A DNA stretch of 64,000 bases from Amycolatopsis mongoliensis (GTDB taxonomy: Bacteria > Actinomycetota > Actinomycetes > Mycobacteriales > Pseudonocardiaceae): contig NZ_CP127295.1 in the NCBI RefSeq assembly GCF_030285665.1, positions 6,138,001 through 6,202,000 of the forward strand. Direction: 5' to 3'. Below the pieces are notes generated by a model that was not told the DNA's origin, searched no databases, and saw only the letters and a list, made by a program, of their open reading frames with translations. Both the position numbers and the translations under genes were made by a program. Within the stretch, counting starts at the first letter, position 1. The number at the start of each line of letters is the position of its first letter. Of the stretch, positions 1-7,634 are shown piece by piece.

Positions 1-747
1 GCAGACGGCGATGCGCAGATCGCCGGGGGCGTGCGCGGTCGAGAGCTGGGCGAGGATCGCCCGGGTGAGACCCAGCACCGCCTCGTCGTCGCCGCTGAAC
101 TGGATCTGGCCGAAGCCCCGCAGGTAGACCGCGATCGGCGCGTCCGGCAGCGTGCTGTACGCGCGCATGAAGCGGCGCAGAGCATGCGCGGTGAGGGGCT
201 CGAGGTCTTCGATCGGCTTGCTGTCCGGCGGGACCAGCTGGAAGGTCGAGCGCTGGGTGCCCAGCCCCAGCCGGACCTCGCCGAAGTCGTCGTGGGCGGG
301 GCGTCGCTCCCACAGCCGGTAGCCGAGGGCCATCGACCACAGCGCGTGCGGATCCGGGTGGATCCAGCGCGCCGCCTTCTGCTGAGCCCCCAGCGCGCTC
401 CGCGCCTGCTTCCGGAGCTGGGCGAGATAGCGGATGTAGTCACGCCGGTGGCCGTTCAGCTTCTGCTTGTGGGTCACCGAGCTGCGCAACATCTGGGTGA
501 TGAGCATGCCGACCGCCGACACCACCATGAGGCCGCCGCCGACGTAGGCGAAGGCACCGGCGCCGGGGCGGACGAACATCATGACCATGGCGAGCGAGCC
601 GAGACCCATGGGGGCGTACATCAGCACTGAGCTGATCCCACCGCCCGTGTTCTCGGGGACGCCGGGTGGCGGCTGGAGCTCGATCTGGGTGTCGGGCGCG
701 GGAGGTTTCGGTCGTCGCGGCCGCCGGGCGAACAAGGTGGTGCTCAC
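1..747 (-). CDS. eccC: Type VII secretion ATPase EccC, N-terminal part (runs off window)
   Basis: This is the amino-terminal 249 residues of an EccC-type protein, the membrane-anchored FtsK/SpoIIIE ATPase that drives substrates through the ESX secretion pore. The chosen GTG at 747 has a GGGGAGAG ribosome site just upstream. The protein opens with a basic segment (TLFARRPRRPKPP), then has two hydrophobic helices at roughly residues 38-80, the usual EccC membrane anchor. A soluble region with HPDPHALW and RLGLGTQ motifs, seen in EccC proteins before the first ATPase domain, follows. The three ATPase domains lie beyond the left edge. The gene is divergent from eccD-eccB, with about 130 bp of shared promoter region. 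Family assignment rests on the anchor, the motifs and the adjacent eccD/eccB. Confidence 0.88.
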   Translation of the reverse strand, partial: MSTTLFARRPRRPKPPAPDTQIELQPPPGVPENTGGGISSVLMYAPMGLGSLAMVMMFVRPGAGAFAYVGGGLMVVSAVGMLITQMLRSSVTHKQKLNGHRRDYIRYLAQLRKQARSALGAQQKAARWIHPDPHALWSMALGYRLWERRPAHDDFGEVRLGLGTQRSTFQLVPPDSKPIEDLEPLTAHALRRFMRAYSTLPDAPIAVYLRGFGQIQFSGDDEAVLGLTRAILAQLSTAHAPGDLRIAVC

Positions 748-880
748 AGGCTCTCCCCTTGGTGAGTGGTCTTCCCCTATTTCGGACCGGCGGTGGCGAG
801 GGAGCGCCGCGTGGGCGGACGCGTCACTACCGTCGGAGCCGGTCTCGGGGCTGGACCTGGCAGGAAGGGCCTGATGCTTG

Positions 881-2275
881 ATGGAAGAGCAAACACAGCA
901 TCGCACAACAAGCTCGGCGAGGCTACGGTTCGTTCTGGGCGACCGCGCAAGGGATCTCGCACTGCCGGCGGAAGTGTCGCTGGCCGAGCTGCTGCCGGCG
1001 ATCCTCTCCCAGTTCGGGGCGGAGACGATCGAGCAGGGAGCGGAGCACGAAGGCTGGGTGGTGCAGCGGATCGGCGAGCCCGCATTCGACGAAGACCGCA
1101 CATTGGTCGAGCTGAGCGTGGTTGACGGAGAGAGTCTCCACCTGCTTCCCCGCGCGGAGCAGCTCGCCGCGATCGATTACGACGACCTGGTCGACGGCGT
1201 CGCCGAACAGGTGCGTGAGCACCCCGGTGCGTTGACCCCCGCCCGGGTCCGGTGGATGTTCCGATCCGGTGCCGTGGCGGCCTTGCTGCTCGGCTGCTGG
1301 GTGCTGCTGGCCGGCGGTGCCGCCGGCACACAGGTGCTGCTCTCGGCCGGATTGGCGTTCGCGCTGCTGGTCGCCGGGGCGTTGGCGGCGAGGGGTGCGG
1401 CGAAGCCCGCGTCGGCCGTGGTGCTGGCCGGGGGCGGGGCCGGCTATGCCGCGCTCGCGGGCCTGTTCGTGGTGTTCGTGCTCGATCCGGCGGCCGGCCC
1501 GATGATGGGGCTGACCGGTGCGGCGGCGGGTGCCTTGCTCGCGCTGCTGGCCGGCGTCATCGTCGTCGCGGATGCCGCGCTGCTGTTCGCCGGTGCGGTC
1601 GTGTTCGCCGTAGTGCTGCTGATCACCGGGCTGATCGGATCCGTTGGCCCCGCCACCCCGGCCGAGGCCACTGCCATCGGGTTGGTGCTTTCCCTGATCC
1701 TCGGGCTGTTCATCCCGCCGGCGGCGTTCCGGTTGTCCGGGCTCAGCTTGCCGATGCTGCCGACCGGCGCCGAGGAGCTGCACGAGGACATCGACTCCGT
1801 GCCGCACAAGGTGGTCGTGGACCGTGGCGCGGCGACCTTCGGGTACTCGACGGCATTGCACGCCGGACTGGGTGCGGCGCAGGCGGTGCTGCTGCCGGTG
1901 CTGATCGTCGGCGGCGACGTGTGGCACGTGGTGCTCGCACTGGTCATCGCATTGCTCCTGGTGCTGCGCTCCCGCCACCCGAACGGGGTGGCACAGCGGT
2001 GGGCGGTCCTGACCCCCGCCGGCGTGGTGGTGCTGATGGTCGTCGCCTACCTGGGACTGGCCCAGCCGAGAGACGCGCGCTTCTCCGTCGTGGTCTCCCT
2101 CGCGCTGGCCGCAGGTCTCCTGTTGCTCGGCGGCGAACGGTTGCCGGGCCGGAGATTCCGGCCCTACTGGGGGCGGGCGGTGGAGATCTTCGAGCTGATC
2201 ACCGCCATCGCGGTCCTGCCGATTCTCCTGCAGGTTCTGCACGTGTACACCTTCATGCGGAACCTGGCCGGCTGA
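881..2275 (+). CDS. eccD: Type VII secretion integral membrane protein EccD
   Basis: EccD forms the bulk of the inner-membrane pore of ESX systems. The 464-aa protein has an N-terminal ubiquitin-like (YukD) domain at about residues 13-92, with the pattern RLRFVLGDRARDLALPAEVSLAELLP, followed by roughly eleven hydrophobic helices from residue 128 to the end. This is the standard EccD architecture and length. The ATG at 881 sits 11 nt after AGGAAGGG; a TTG one codon upstream is also possible. The stop codon overlaps the eccB start (TGATG), so the two are translationally coupled. The order eccD-eccB with divergent eccC differs from the mycobacterial eccB-eccC order. Confidence 0.93.
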   Translation: MEEQTQHRTTSSARLRFVLGDRARDLALPAEVSLAELLPAILSQFGAETIEQGAEHEGWVVQRIGEPAFDEDRTLVELSVVDGESLHLLPRAEQLAAIDYDDLVDGVAEQVREHPGALTPARVRWMFRSGAVAALLLGCWVLLAGGAAGTQVLLSAGLAFALLVAGALAARGAAKPASAVVLAGGGAGYAALAGLFVVFVLDPAAGPMMGLTGAAAGALLALLAGVIVVADAALLFAGAVVFAVVLLITGLIGSVGPATPAEATAIGLVLSLILGLFIPPAAFRLSGLSLPMLPTGAEELHEDIDSVPHKVVVDRGAATFGYSTALHAGLGAAQAVLLPVLIVGGDVWHVVLALVIALLLVLRSRHPNGVAQRWAVLTPAGVVVLMVVAYLGLAQPRDARFSVVVSLALAAGLLLLGGERLPGRRFRPYWGRAVEIFELITAIAVLPILLQVLHVYTFMRNLAG

Positions 2276-3705
2276 TGAAATCACGCAAAGACCAGGTCCA
2301 GGCGTACTTCTTCGTGGTTGGGCGGCTCGCTGCAGCCGTGACGCACGGCAAGCCGGACGTACTGGAAGCACCGACCAAGCGGATGACCACCGGTACCGTC
2401 CTCGGGTTCGTCCTCGCCGCGGTGATCATGGGTGTCTTCGGCATCTTCGGCATGTTCGTGCCTCCCAACGGAGATTCGTCCTGGCGGCAGGACGGCGCGA
2501 TCGTGATGGACAAGACCAGCGGTGCGCGTTACGTCTACCTCGGCGGCCAGCTGCGCCCGGTGCTCAACTACTCCTCCGCCCGGTTGGTGTCCGGCCAGTC
2601 CGGGGGCAAGCTGACGCCGGTCTCTCCCCAGGCGCTCGCCGGGACGCCGGTCGGCCAGCCGATCGGGATCGCCGGCGCACCGGACTCGCTGCCCGCGGCC
2701 GACAAGGTGAGCACCGTTCGGTGGACGGTGTGCGCGCGTTCCGCCGGCACCGCAGTGCCGTCCGAGGGTTCGGCGGTGACCCTGCTGCTGGGACAGCCGG
2801 ACGGCGCCGTTCTCACCGACGGCCAGGCGTTCCTCGTGTCCGCCCCGGGCGGGCGGCTCTACCTGGTGTCGCGCGGGAAGCGGTTCCGGGTACCGAGCCG
2901 TTCGGTCGCCGCCGCTCTCGGGTACGGCGCCACGCGTTCGGTCGACGTGCCCTCCGCCTGGCTGAACACGATCCCGCAGGGACCGGACCTCGCCGCGCCG
3001 GACATCCCCGGCATCGGCGGCCCCGGACCGGTGGTCGGCGGAAAGCAGAGCTTGATCGGCCAGATCTACCAGGTGCGGAACTCCGCGCTCGAGACCGAAC
3101 AGAACTACCTCGTGCGGCGGGACGGGTTGGCCGTCCTGAGCCGGACCGGGGCCGCACTGCTGCTGGCCGCGCCCAGCACCCGCCAAGCGTACCCGGACGG
3201 GCCGATCGAGCCGGTCCGGGTAGGGCCGGACGCGCTGACCGGACTGTCCATCACCGCCTACGCCGGCCTGTCGAGCGACCTGCCACCGGTCCCGCCGGAG
3301 GTCGTCTCGCCCCCGTCGGGCACCCAACCCTGCGTGAGACAGGACGTGCGACTCGACGGGGGGCAGGCCCCGGTGGCCGAACTGCTTCCCGACAACCAGG
3401 TCTTGCAGGCATCGGTGCCGTTGGGCACGCACCAGACCGGCACGACGGCTGATCGCGTCGCGATACCGGCGGGCGGCGGTGTGCTCGCCCGGGACCTGCC
3501 GGCTCCGGGTGCGTCCGGAGGCGTGCTGTACCTGGTGACCGAAGTCGGGAAAAAGTATCCGCTGGCCGACGCCGAAACCGTCTCCGCGCTCGGGTACACC
3601 GGGTCCACGGCGGTCCCGGTCTCCTCGCAGTTGCTCAACCTGCTGCCGACCGGGCCGGTGCTCAGCGTGAACGCCGCGAGGCAGACCCAAGCGGTGCGGT
3701 CGTGA
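2275..3705 (+). CDS. eccB: Type VII secretion protein EccB
   Basis: EccB is the periplasmic/cell-wall-facing subunit of the ESX core complex. The 476-aa product begins MKSRKDQVQAYFFVVGRL, a near-invariant EccB opening. One transmembrane helix lies at about residues 42-62 (VLGFVLAAVIMGVFGIFGMFV). A long extracytoplasmic region follows with EccB-type repeats such as YLVSRGKRFRVPS and YLVTEVGKKYPLADAETVSALGY. The start is fixed by the one-base overlap with the eccD stop. A longer open frame reaches upstream through eccD but is only its shadow. The length is typical for the family. The gene ends 165 bp before the first Esx-like gene. Confidence 0.95.
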   Translation: MKSRKDQVQAYFFVVGRLAAAVTHGKPDVLEAPTKRMTTGTVLGFVLAAVIMGVFGIFGMFVPPNGDSSWRQDGAIVMDKTSGARYVYLGGQLRPVLNYSSARLVSGQSGGKLTPVSPQALAGTPVGQPIGIAGAPDSLPAADKVSTVRWTVCARSAGTAVPSEGSAVTLLLGQPDGAVLTDGQAFLVSAPGGRLYLVSRGKRFRVPSRSVAAALGYGATRSVDVPSAWLNTIPQGPDLAAPDIPGIGGPGPVVGGKQSLIGQIYQVRNSALETEQNYLVRRDGLAVLSRTGAALLLAAPSTRQAYPDGPIEPVRVGPDALTGLSITAYAGLSSDLPPVPPEVVSPPSGTQPCVRQDVRLDGGQAPVAELLPDNQVLQASVPLGTHQTGTTADRVAIPAGGGVLARDLPAPGASGGVLYLVTEVGKKYPLADAETVSALGYTGSTAVPVSSQLLNLLPTGPVLSVNAARQTQAVRS

Positions 3706-3869
3706 CGCCCGCTCCGGTCGCTCGTAAGGGGAATCCCTACCTTGGGTTCACGGGGCAGCGCAAGGCCTTTCCGGGGGCCTTTCGGTATCTAATCTCGAAT
3801 TGTGGCCGCGCTACTAACCAAAGGTAGGGCTCGCCCGAGTCTCAGCACCCCTGCACAGGAGGACTTGAA

Positions 3870-4199
3870 GTGTCGCATTCCACTCAGCTCAATACCGAGA
3901 CGATCAATCAGCAGGCCGCCCGGCACGATGAAACCGCGGACAACATCAGCCAGCAGCTCGACCAGCTGAAGTCCCAGGTCGAGGCGACTCTCGCCGCGAG
4001 CACCAGCTCGGCCACCCGGGCGCTGAGCACGACGACCGACCGCTGGGTGGAGTCGGTCCGCAAGTCGGTTCTCGACCACTTGCACGCGATGGCGGAGAAC
4101 ATGCGCCGTGAGGCCAAGAACCAGGACGCGATGGACTCCGACAGCATGCAGTCGATTCTCAACGTGCCCATGGAGACCGGGAACTTCCTCGGCGTCTGA
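3870..4199 (+). CDS. Esx-like small helical protein without the WXG motif
   Basis: The 109-aa product is predicted to be almost entirely helical and has the size of WXG100 (ESAT-6-like) proteins. It starts with GTG at 3870, seven nucleotides after AGGAGGA. The Trp expected at the helical turn is present at residue 59, but the motif reads W-V-E instead of W-x-G. No Tyr is present, so the classical YxxxD/E export signal is absent. It directly precedes a canonical WXG100 gene, 39 bp away, so the two may form an unequal Esx pair or heterodimer. Secretion through this ESX machine is inferred from position and size only. It could instead be a chaperone-like partner. Confidence 0.72.
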   Translation: MSHSTQLNTETINQQAARHDETADNISQQLDQLKSQVEATLAASTSSATRALSTTTDRWVESVRKSVLDHLHAMAENMRREAKNQDAMDSDSMQSILNVPMETGNFLGV

Positions 4200-4238
4200 T
4201 CCTGATACGCCAACCATTGAACCTCGAAGGAGTCTTGC

Positions 4239-4532
4239 ATGTCCGACGGTACGATCACATACGACTACGGTGTCATCGAGGAGTGCGTCTCGATGATGCT
4301 CAACAAGGCCAACGAAATCGAGAACCAGTCCGGTGAGCTCGAATCCGACGTGAAGCGGATCATGGTCGACTGGAAGGGATCCACGGCCGACGCGTACAAC
4401 CAGCTCGCCAACGACCTCCGCTCTGACATCGAAGCGAACAAGAGCAACCTGGACAACCTTCGGAAGTCGTTGGAGGAGGCGGCCGAGCGGATGCAGCACG
4501 CCGACGCCAGTGGAGCCAAGGGCATGCATTAA
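4239..4532 (+). CDS. WXG100 family type VII secretion target
   Basis: A 97-aa WXG100 protein with two predicted helices around the diagnostic W45-K-G47 turn (VDWKGSTADAYNQL). Such proteins are exported through ESX machines as helical-hairpin dimers. GAAGGAG lies at the right distance before the ATG. The protein has no tail after the second helix beyond a short Ala/Gly/His end (ADASGAKGMH), and a clear C-terminal YxxxD/E signal is not seen. Its partner is probably the non-WXG protein encoded just upstream. A strong hairpin follows the stop codon, so expression of the pair can be uncoupled from the larger downstream genes. Confidence 0.9.
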   Translation: MSDGTITYDYGVIEECVSMMLNKANEIENQSGELESDVKRIMVDWKGSTADAYNQLANDLRSDIEANKSNLDNLRKSLEEAAERMQHADASGAKGMH

Positions 4533-4536
4533 CTCG

Positions 4537-4571
4537 CACGGTGTGCCGGGCTGTGCGTCCGGCACACCGTG
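4537..4571 (+). terminator. Perfect 13-bp hairpin after the Esx pair
   Basis: CACGGTGTGCCGG at 4537-4549 is the exact inverse of 4559-4571, with a 9-nt loop. It begins four bases after the WXG100 stop codon. There is no T-run, which is common for actinobacterial terminators. It could act as a terminator, or as an attenuator or mRNA stabiliser separating the Esx pair from 4621 onward. Confidence 0.75.
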
Positions 4572-4620
4572 GGTCAACCGGCCGCCTCGGCGGTCATCTT
4601 CGTGAAGTGCGGGAGTTGTC

Positions 4621-5070
4621 ATGGGAACGAAATTCGACGCCGAGGCAATCAAGAAGTCCGCTGAGAACATCGGCAAGATCATGGATGACATGAGTGCTTT
4701 CGAGGCGCTGAAGAACCACTGGCCCAATGCCGGTAAGTTCGAGCTCGCCGTGTGGCTCGAGCGCGTTGCCGATGATCGGCGGAACGCGATCGTCGCACAC
4801 GCGGAACATCTGAAGCTCGCCTTTGAGGAAATGGAAAAGAAGCTGACCTCCATTGCCACCGAATTCGAGAACGCCGACGGCGACAATGCCGACAAGATCA
4901 AGTCGAGCATGTCCGAGCTTGAAGGCGACGTGATCGAGGCGGTCAACTCGTTCGACACCACGACCGAGAACGAGCAGCACAACTACTCGCAGGACAAGGA
5001 GCACAACACCAACGACCCGCACGACGGTGACGGCTACAACGACAATCTGAACGACGAAGTCACGGCCTGA
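4621..5070 (+). CDS. ESX-associated small helical protein, acidic tail
   Basis: The 149-aa protein has about 100 residues of predicted helices (MGTKFDAEAIKKSAENIGKI..., LKLAFEEMEKKLTSIATEF) followed by a polar, Asn/Asp/Glu/His-rich disordered tail. The layout recalls the EspC/WXG100-like secreted ESX proteins, but there is no W-x-G turn: the two Trp residues read W34-P-N and W45-L-E. GGGAGTTGTC precedes the ATG. It lies between the Esx hairpin terminator and the 822-aa repeat protein and reads in the same direction. A role as a secreted substrate or a dedicated partner of the next gene is inferred from location. No catalytic motif is visible. Confidence 0.7.
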   Translation: MGTKFDAEAIKKSAENIGKIMDDMSAFEALKNHWPNAGKFELAVWLERVADDRRNAIVAHAEHLKLAFEEMEKKLTSIATEFENADGDNADKIKSSMSELEGDVIEAVNSFDTTTENEQHNYSQDKEHNTNDPHDGDGYNDNLNDEVTA

Positions 5071-5162
5071 GCCGACTCGCCGGGGTAGGAACAGGTCGGT
5101 TCATGTACGAATTCTGCGTCTGTCGGCCTCGGTGCTGGCTGTCAAGATAAGGATCTATCCTC

Positions 5163-7631
5163 ATGTCCGATTCTGAAGGTACGCCGACACTGGTCGGGCA
5201 GTACTCGGCGCCCGCGCCTTCGTTTGACCCGTCCTCCTACTCCACGTTCGAAACGCTCGATGCCGTCGTCAGCGACCTGGTCTACAACTCGGACGGTTCG
5301 AAGGCGACCCTGTCCAAGGACACCACTGCCGAGGCGTGGTACCGACTCGAAACCGACCTCAAGGCAGCGGAGACCGCACTCGCCGGCGTCAATGACAAGT
5401 TCGCGAAAGAGATCAAGGCGGTGAAGGATGCCTTGGAGGGCGATGCCGGCGACGCCTTCAGCAAATACGCCACGGCTATCCTGAATATCAGTGAAGAAGT
5501 CTACTCGACGCTGATGAAGAAACAGTTCGGTACGAATTCGGGAAATATCGGTCACTCGGAGCAGGCCTTCGCGGACAGTTGGTGGCAGATTCATCAGACG
5601 GCGGACGACGCGCTGGCCAATATGGTATCTGCGCTCGAAGACTCGGCTAATTCCCAGATTCAAGCCGCTACTGACGTCAACCAGCTCATCCAGATCAGTA
5701 CGCAATTGAGCACCGAAATATCCAATGCGCGGACCGGTGTCAACAATGCACTCCTGAAGGACCTGCAGAACGCGCTGAGCAAGCTCGGGCAGAACTACTA
5801 CGATCGCGGAGCGGATTTCGTCCCGCTCTACATCTCCGACGGCAACACGGCGACCGGGGCCCCCGCGGGGAGCTTCCAGCAGCAGGTCAACCAGCCCAAG
5901 CAGATCCACGCTGCTGACCCGGCGCCAACGGGGATCCAGAACGCCGAGCTCAACACCAACAAACCCCAGCAGAACACGCTGGCTTCGGCCCAGCCGCTCG
6001 CCCCGGGGGAAACGACGCCGGGGCAGCCGACCGAGCTGCCGGCGGCCCAGACCGCGATGCCGAAGCCTGCCTTGACCGGCGCTCCGGCCGAAGGGACACC
6101 TGCTTCGCAGGGCGGCGTGAACCCGGCGGAGCAACAGGCGCTGAACGACGCAAAGAACGCTGCGGGTGAGGCGATCGACGGCCTGACCGCCCAGACGAAC
6201 GATCCGAAGCGGAAGCAGGCGCTGGAGGCCGCGAAGCAGGCCGCGCAGGGAGCCATCGACGGCCTCACGAACCCGGCGGCGCAGGGTCTCGCGGGTGGTC
6301 CCGGCAGCCCGGGAGACGTGCAGCAGCCGGTGACGGGCGGGGGAGCCGATCCCGCCGCGCAGCAGGCACTGGCGAACGCGAAGAACGCGGCCGGCCAGGC
6401 GATCGACGGGCTGATCGGACAGTCGAAGGATCCGAAGCGGAAGCAGGCGCTGGAGGACGCGAAGCAGGCCGCGGAGGACGCCATCGACGGCCTCACGAAC
6501 CCGGCCGGGCTCGCGGGACACCAACTCGCCGGCGGTCCGGCCGAGGGGAACCTGGAGGCGGCCAAGAACGCCGCGGGCAAGGCGATCGACGATCTGGCCA
6601 AGCCCGGCGACTCCGAGGCCCGGCAGCAGGCGCTCGACGACGCCAAGCAAGCGGCCATGAAGGCGGTCGGCGACCTCGGCGACCAGCCCGGCGGAGCCGA
6701 CGACAACGCCCCCGCCGGTCAGCAGGATCGCGGGCCCCTGATGGATGCCAAGCACGCGGCGGAAAAGGCGATCGACGACCTCATCGGCAAGACCGACGAT
6801 CCCGATCGCAAGCACGCGCTCGAAGACGCGAAGCACGCCATGTCCGACGCGATCGACAAGACCGCCGCCCCGGAGCACTTCAAGCAGGTGGAGGACGCGA
6901 AGCACGCCGCGGACAAGGCGATCGACGGGCTCGGCGAGCCGGGCGACGACCCGCAGCGGCAACACGCGCTGGATGCGGCCAAGGCCGCGGCCGAGAAGGC
7001 GATCGGTCGGATCAACGACGCGCCCGAGCTCAGCGGTCCCGGGCACGAACAGGCGCTCGAGCACGCGAAGGAAGAGGCCGACAAAGCGATCGACGCCCTG
7101 TGCAAGCCCGACGACACCCCCGCCGAACGGCAGGCGCTTGCGGATGCCAAGGAAGCGGTCAACAAGGCCATCGACGGGATCGGGGAGGAGAAGGGCAACG
7201 CCATGCACCAGTTCCTGACCTCGTCCGGGCCAAAGGAATTCGTGCCTCCGCGCGGCGGCTTGGACGGCGTCGGCGGGCACGGCCCGGTCGCGCACGAGGC
7301 CGCGGGCGGTCCGGTCGGCGGCGGTCCCGGCCCGGGCGGGAACCCGGCTACCGCGGGCGGGCCGCCGGCCGGCAAGTTCGACACCCAGCCGTACCAGGGC
7401 GGCCAGCCGGCGAACGCCCAGGGCGCCCCGGTGGCGGCCGCGCCCGGCCAGTCCGGCGCGGCCTCGGCCGGTGCGCCGATGGGGCCCATGGGTGGTGGCA
7501 TGGGCGGCGGGGCCGGCAACCAGGGCGAGAAGGAGCGGGAACCGCAGATCTGGATGCAGGCCGAACACGGCGCTTGGGGCAACGAGGAGGACTGCGACGA
7601 ACCGCGGAGCCACGTACTGGGCAGGGGCTGA
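5163..7631 (+). CDS. Large ESX-locus protein with twelve DAK-x-AA repeats
   Basis: An 822-aa protein with three regions. Residues 1-225 are a helical head with aromatic residues (AEAWYRLETDLKAAE, DSWWQIHQTADDAL) that could be the T7SS-recognised part. Residues about 327-673 hold twelve copies of a 15-residue helix of consensus L-x-D-A-K-x-A-A-x-x-A-I-D-G-L, often in pairs separated by a DPKRKQALE-type linker. Residues from about 690 on are Gly/Pro/Ala-rich and end in an acidic stretch (EREPQIWMQAEHGAWGNEEDCDEP). The repeats resemble amphipathic coiled-coil or lipid-associated helices, but no family is recognised. The next gene starts 3 bp after its stop. A secreted surface or filament role is speculative. 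Confidence 0.85.
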   Translation: MSDSEGTPTLVGQYSAPAPSFDPSSYSTFETLDAVVSDLVYNSDGSKATLSKDTTAEAWYRLETDLKAAETALAGVNDKFAKEIKAVKDALEGDAGDAFSKYATAILNISEEVYSTLMKKQFGTNSGNIGHSEQAFADSWWQIHQTADDALANMVSALEDSANSQIQAATDVNQLIQISTQLSTEISNARTGVNNALLKDLQNALSKLGQNYYDRGADFVPLYISDGNTATGAPAGSFQQQVNQPKQIHAADPAPTGIQNAELNTNKPQQNTLASAQPLAPGETTPGQPTELPAAQTAMPKPALTGAPAEGTPASQGGVNPAEQQALNDAKNAAGEAIDGLTAQTNDPKRKQALEAAKQAAQGAIDGLTNPAAQGLAGGPGSPGDVQQPVTGGGADPAAQQALANAKNAAGQAIDGLIGQSKDPKRKQALEDAKQAAEDAIDGLTNPAGLAGHQLAGGPAEGNLEAAKNAAGKAIDDLAKPGDSEARQQALDDAKQAAMKAVGDLGDQPGGADDNAPAGQQDRGPLMDAKHAAEKAIDDLIGKTDDPDRKHALEDAKHAMSDAIDKTAAPEHFKQVEDAKHAADKAIDGLGEPGDDPQRQHALDAAKAAAEKAIGRINDAPELSGPGHEQALEHAKEEADKAIDALCKPDDTPAERQALADAKEAVNKAIDGIGEEKGNAMHQFLTSSGPKEFVPPRGGLDGVGGHGPVAHEAAGGPVGGGPGPGGNPATAGGPPAGKFDTQPYQGGQPANAQGAPVAAAPGQSGAASAGAPMGPMGGGMGGGAGNQGEKEREPQIWMQAEHGAWGNEEDCDEPRSHVLGRG
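6141..7181 (+). repeat. Coding repeat array: twelve ~15-aa helical units
   Basis: Inside the 822-aa gene, the unit L-x-D/A-A-K-x-A-A-x-x-A-I-D-G/D-L occurs twelve times between residues 327 and 673. Units 1-4 are the most alike (LNDAKNAAGEAIDGL, LEAAKQAAQGAIDGL, LANAKNAAGQAIDGL, LEDAKQAAEDAIDGL). They include two near-copies of the linker DPKRKQALE, which suggests recent tandem duplication. Later units are more diverged. The array makes this segment prone to length change and to assembly error. Confidence 0.85.
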
Positions 7632-7634
7632 TCG

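Noticed and set aside
923..2371. A 482-aa minus-strand frame opposite eccD
   Set aside because: Antisense shadow rich in Gln/Arg/His, with no motifs; eccD on the plus strand is clear.
3755..3790. Possible terminator after eccB (AAGGCC...GGCCTT)
   Set aside because: Only a 6-bp stem with a large loop; too weak to call as a terminator.
6141..7181. Possible CRISPR or noncoding tandem repeat
   Set aside because: Units are in frame, degenerate at third codon positions and encode a regular helix; there are no unique spacers.
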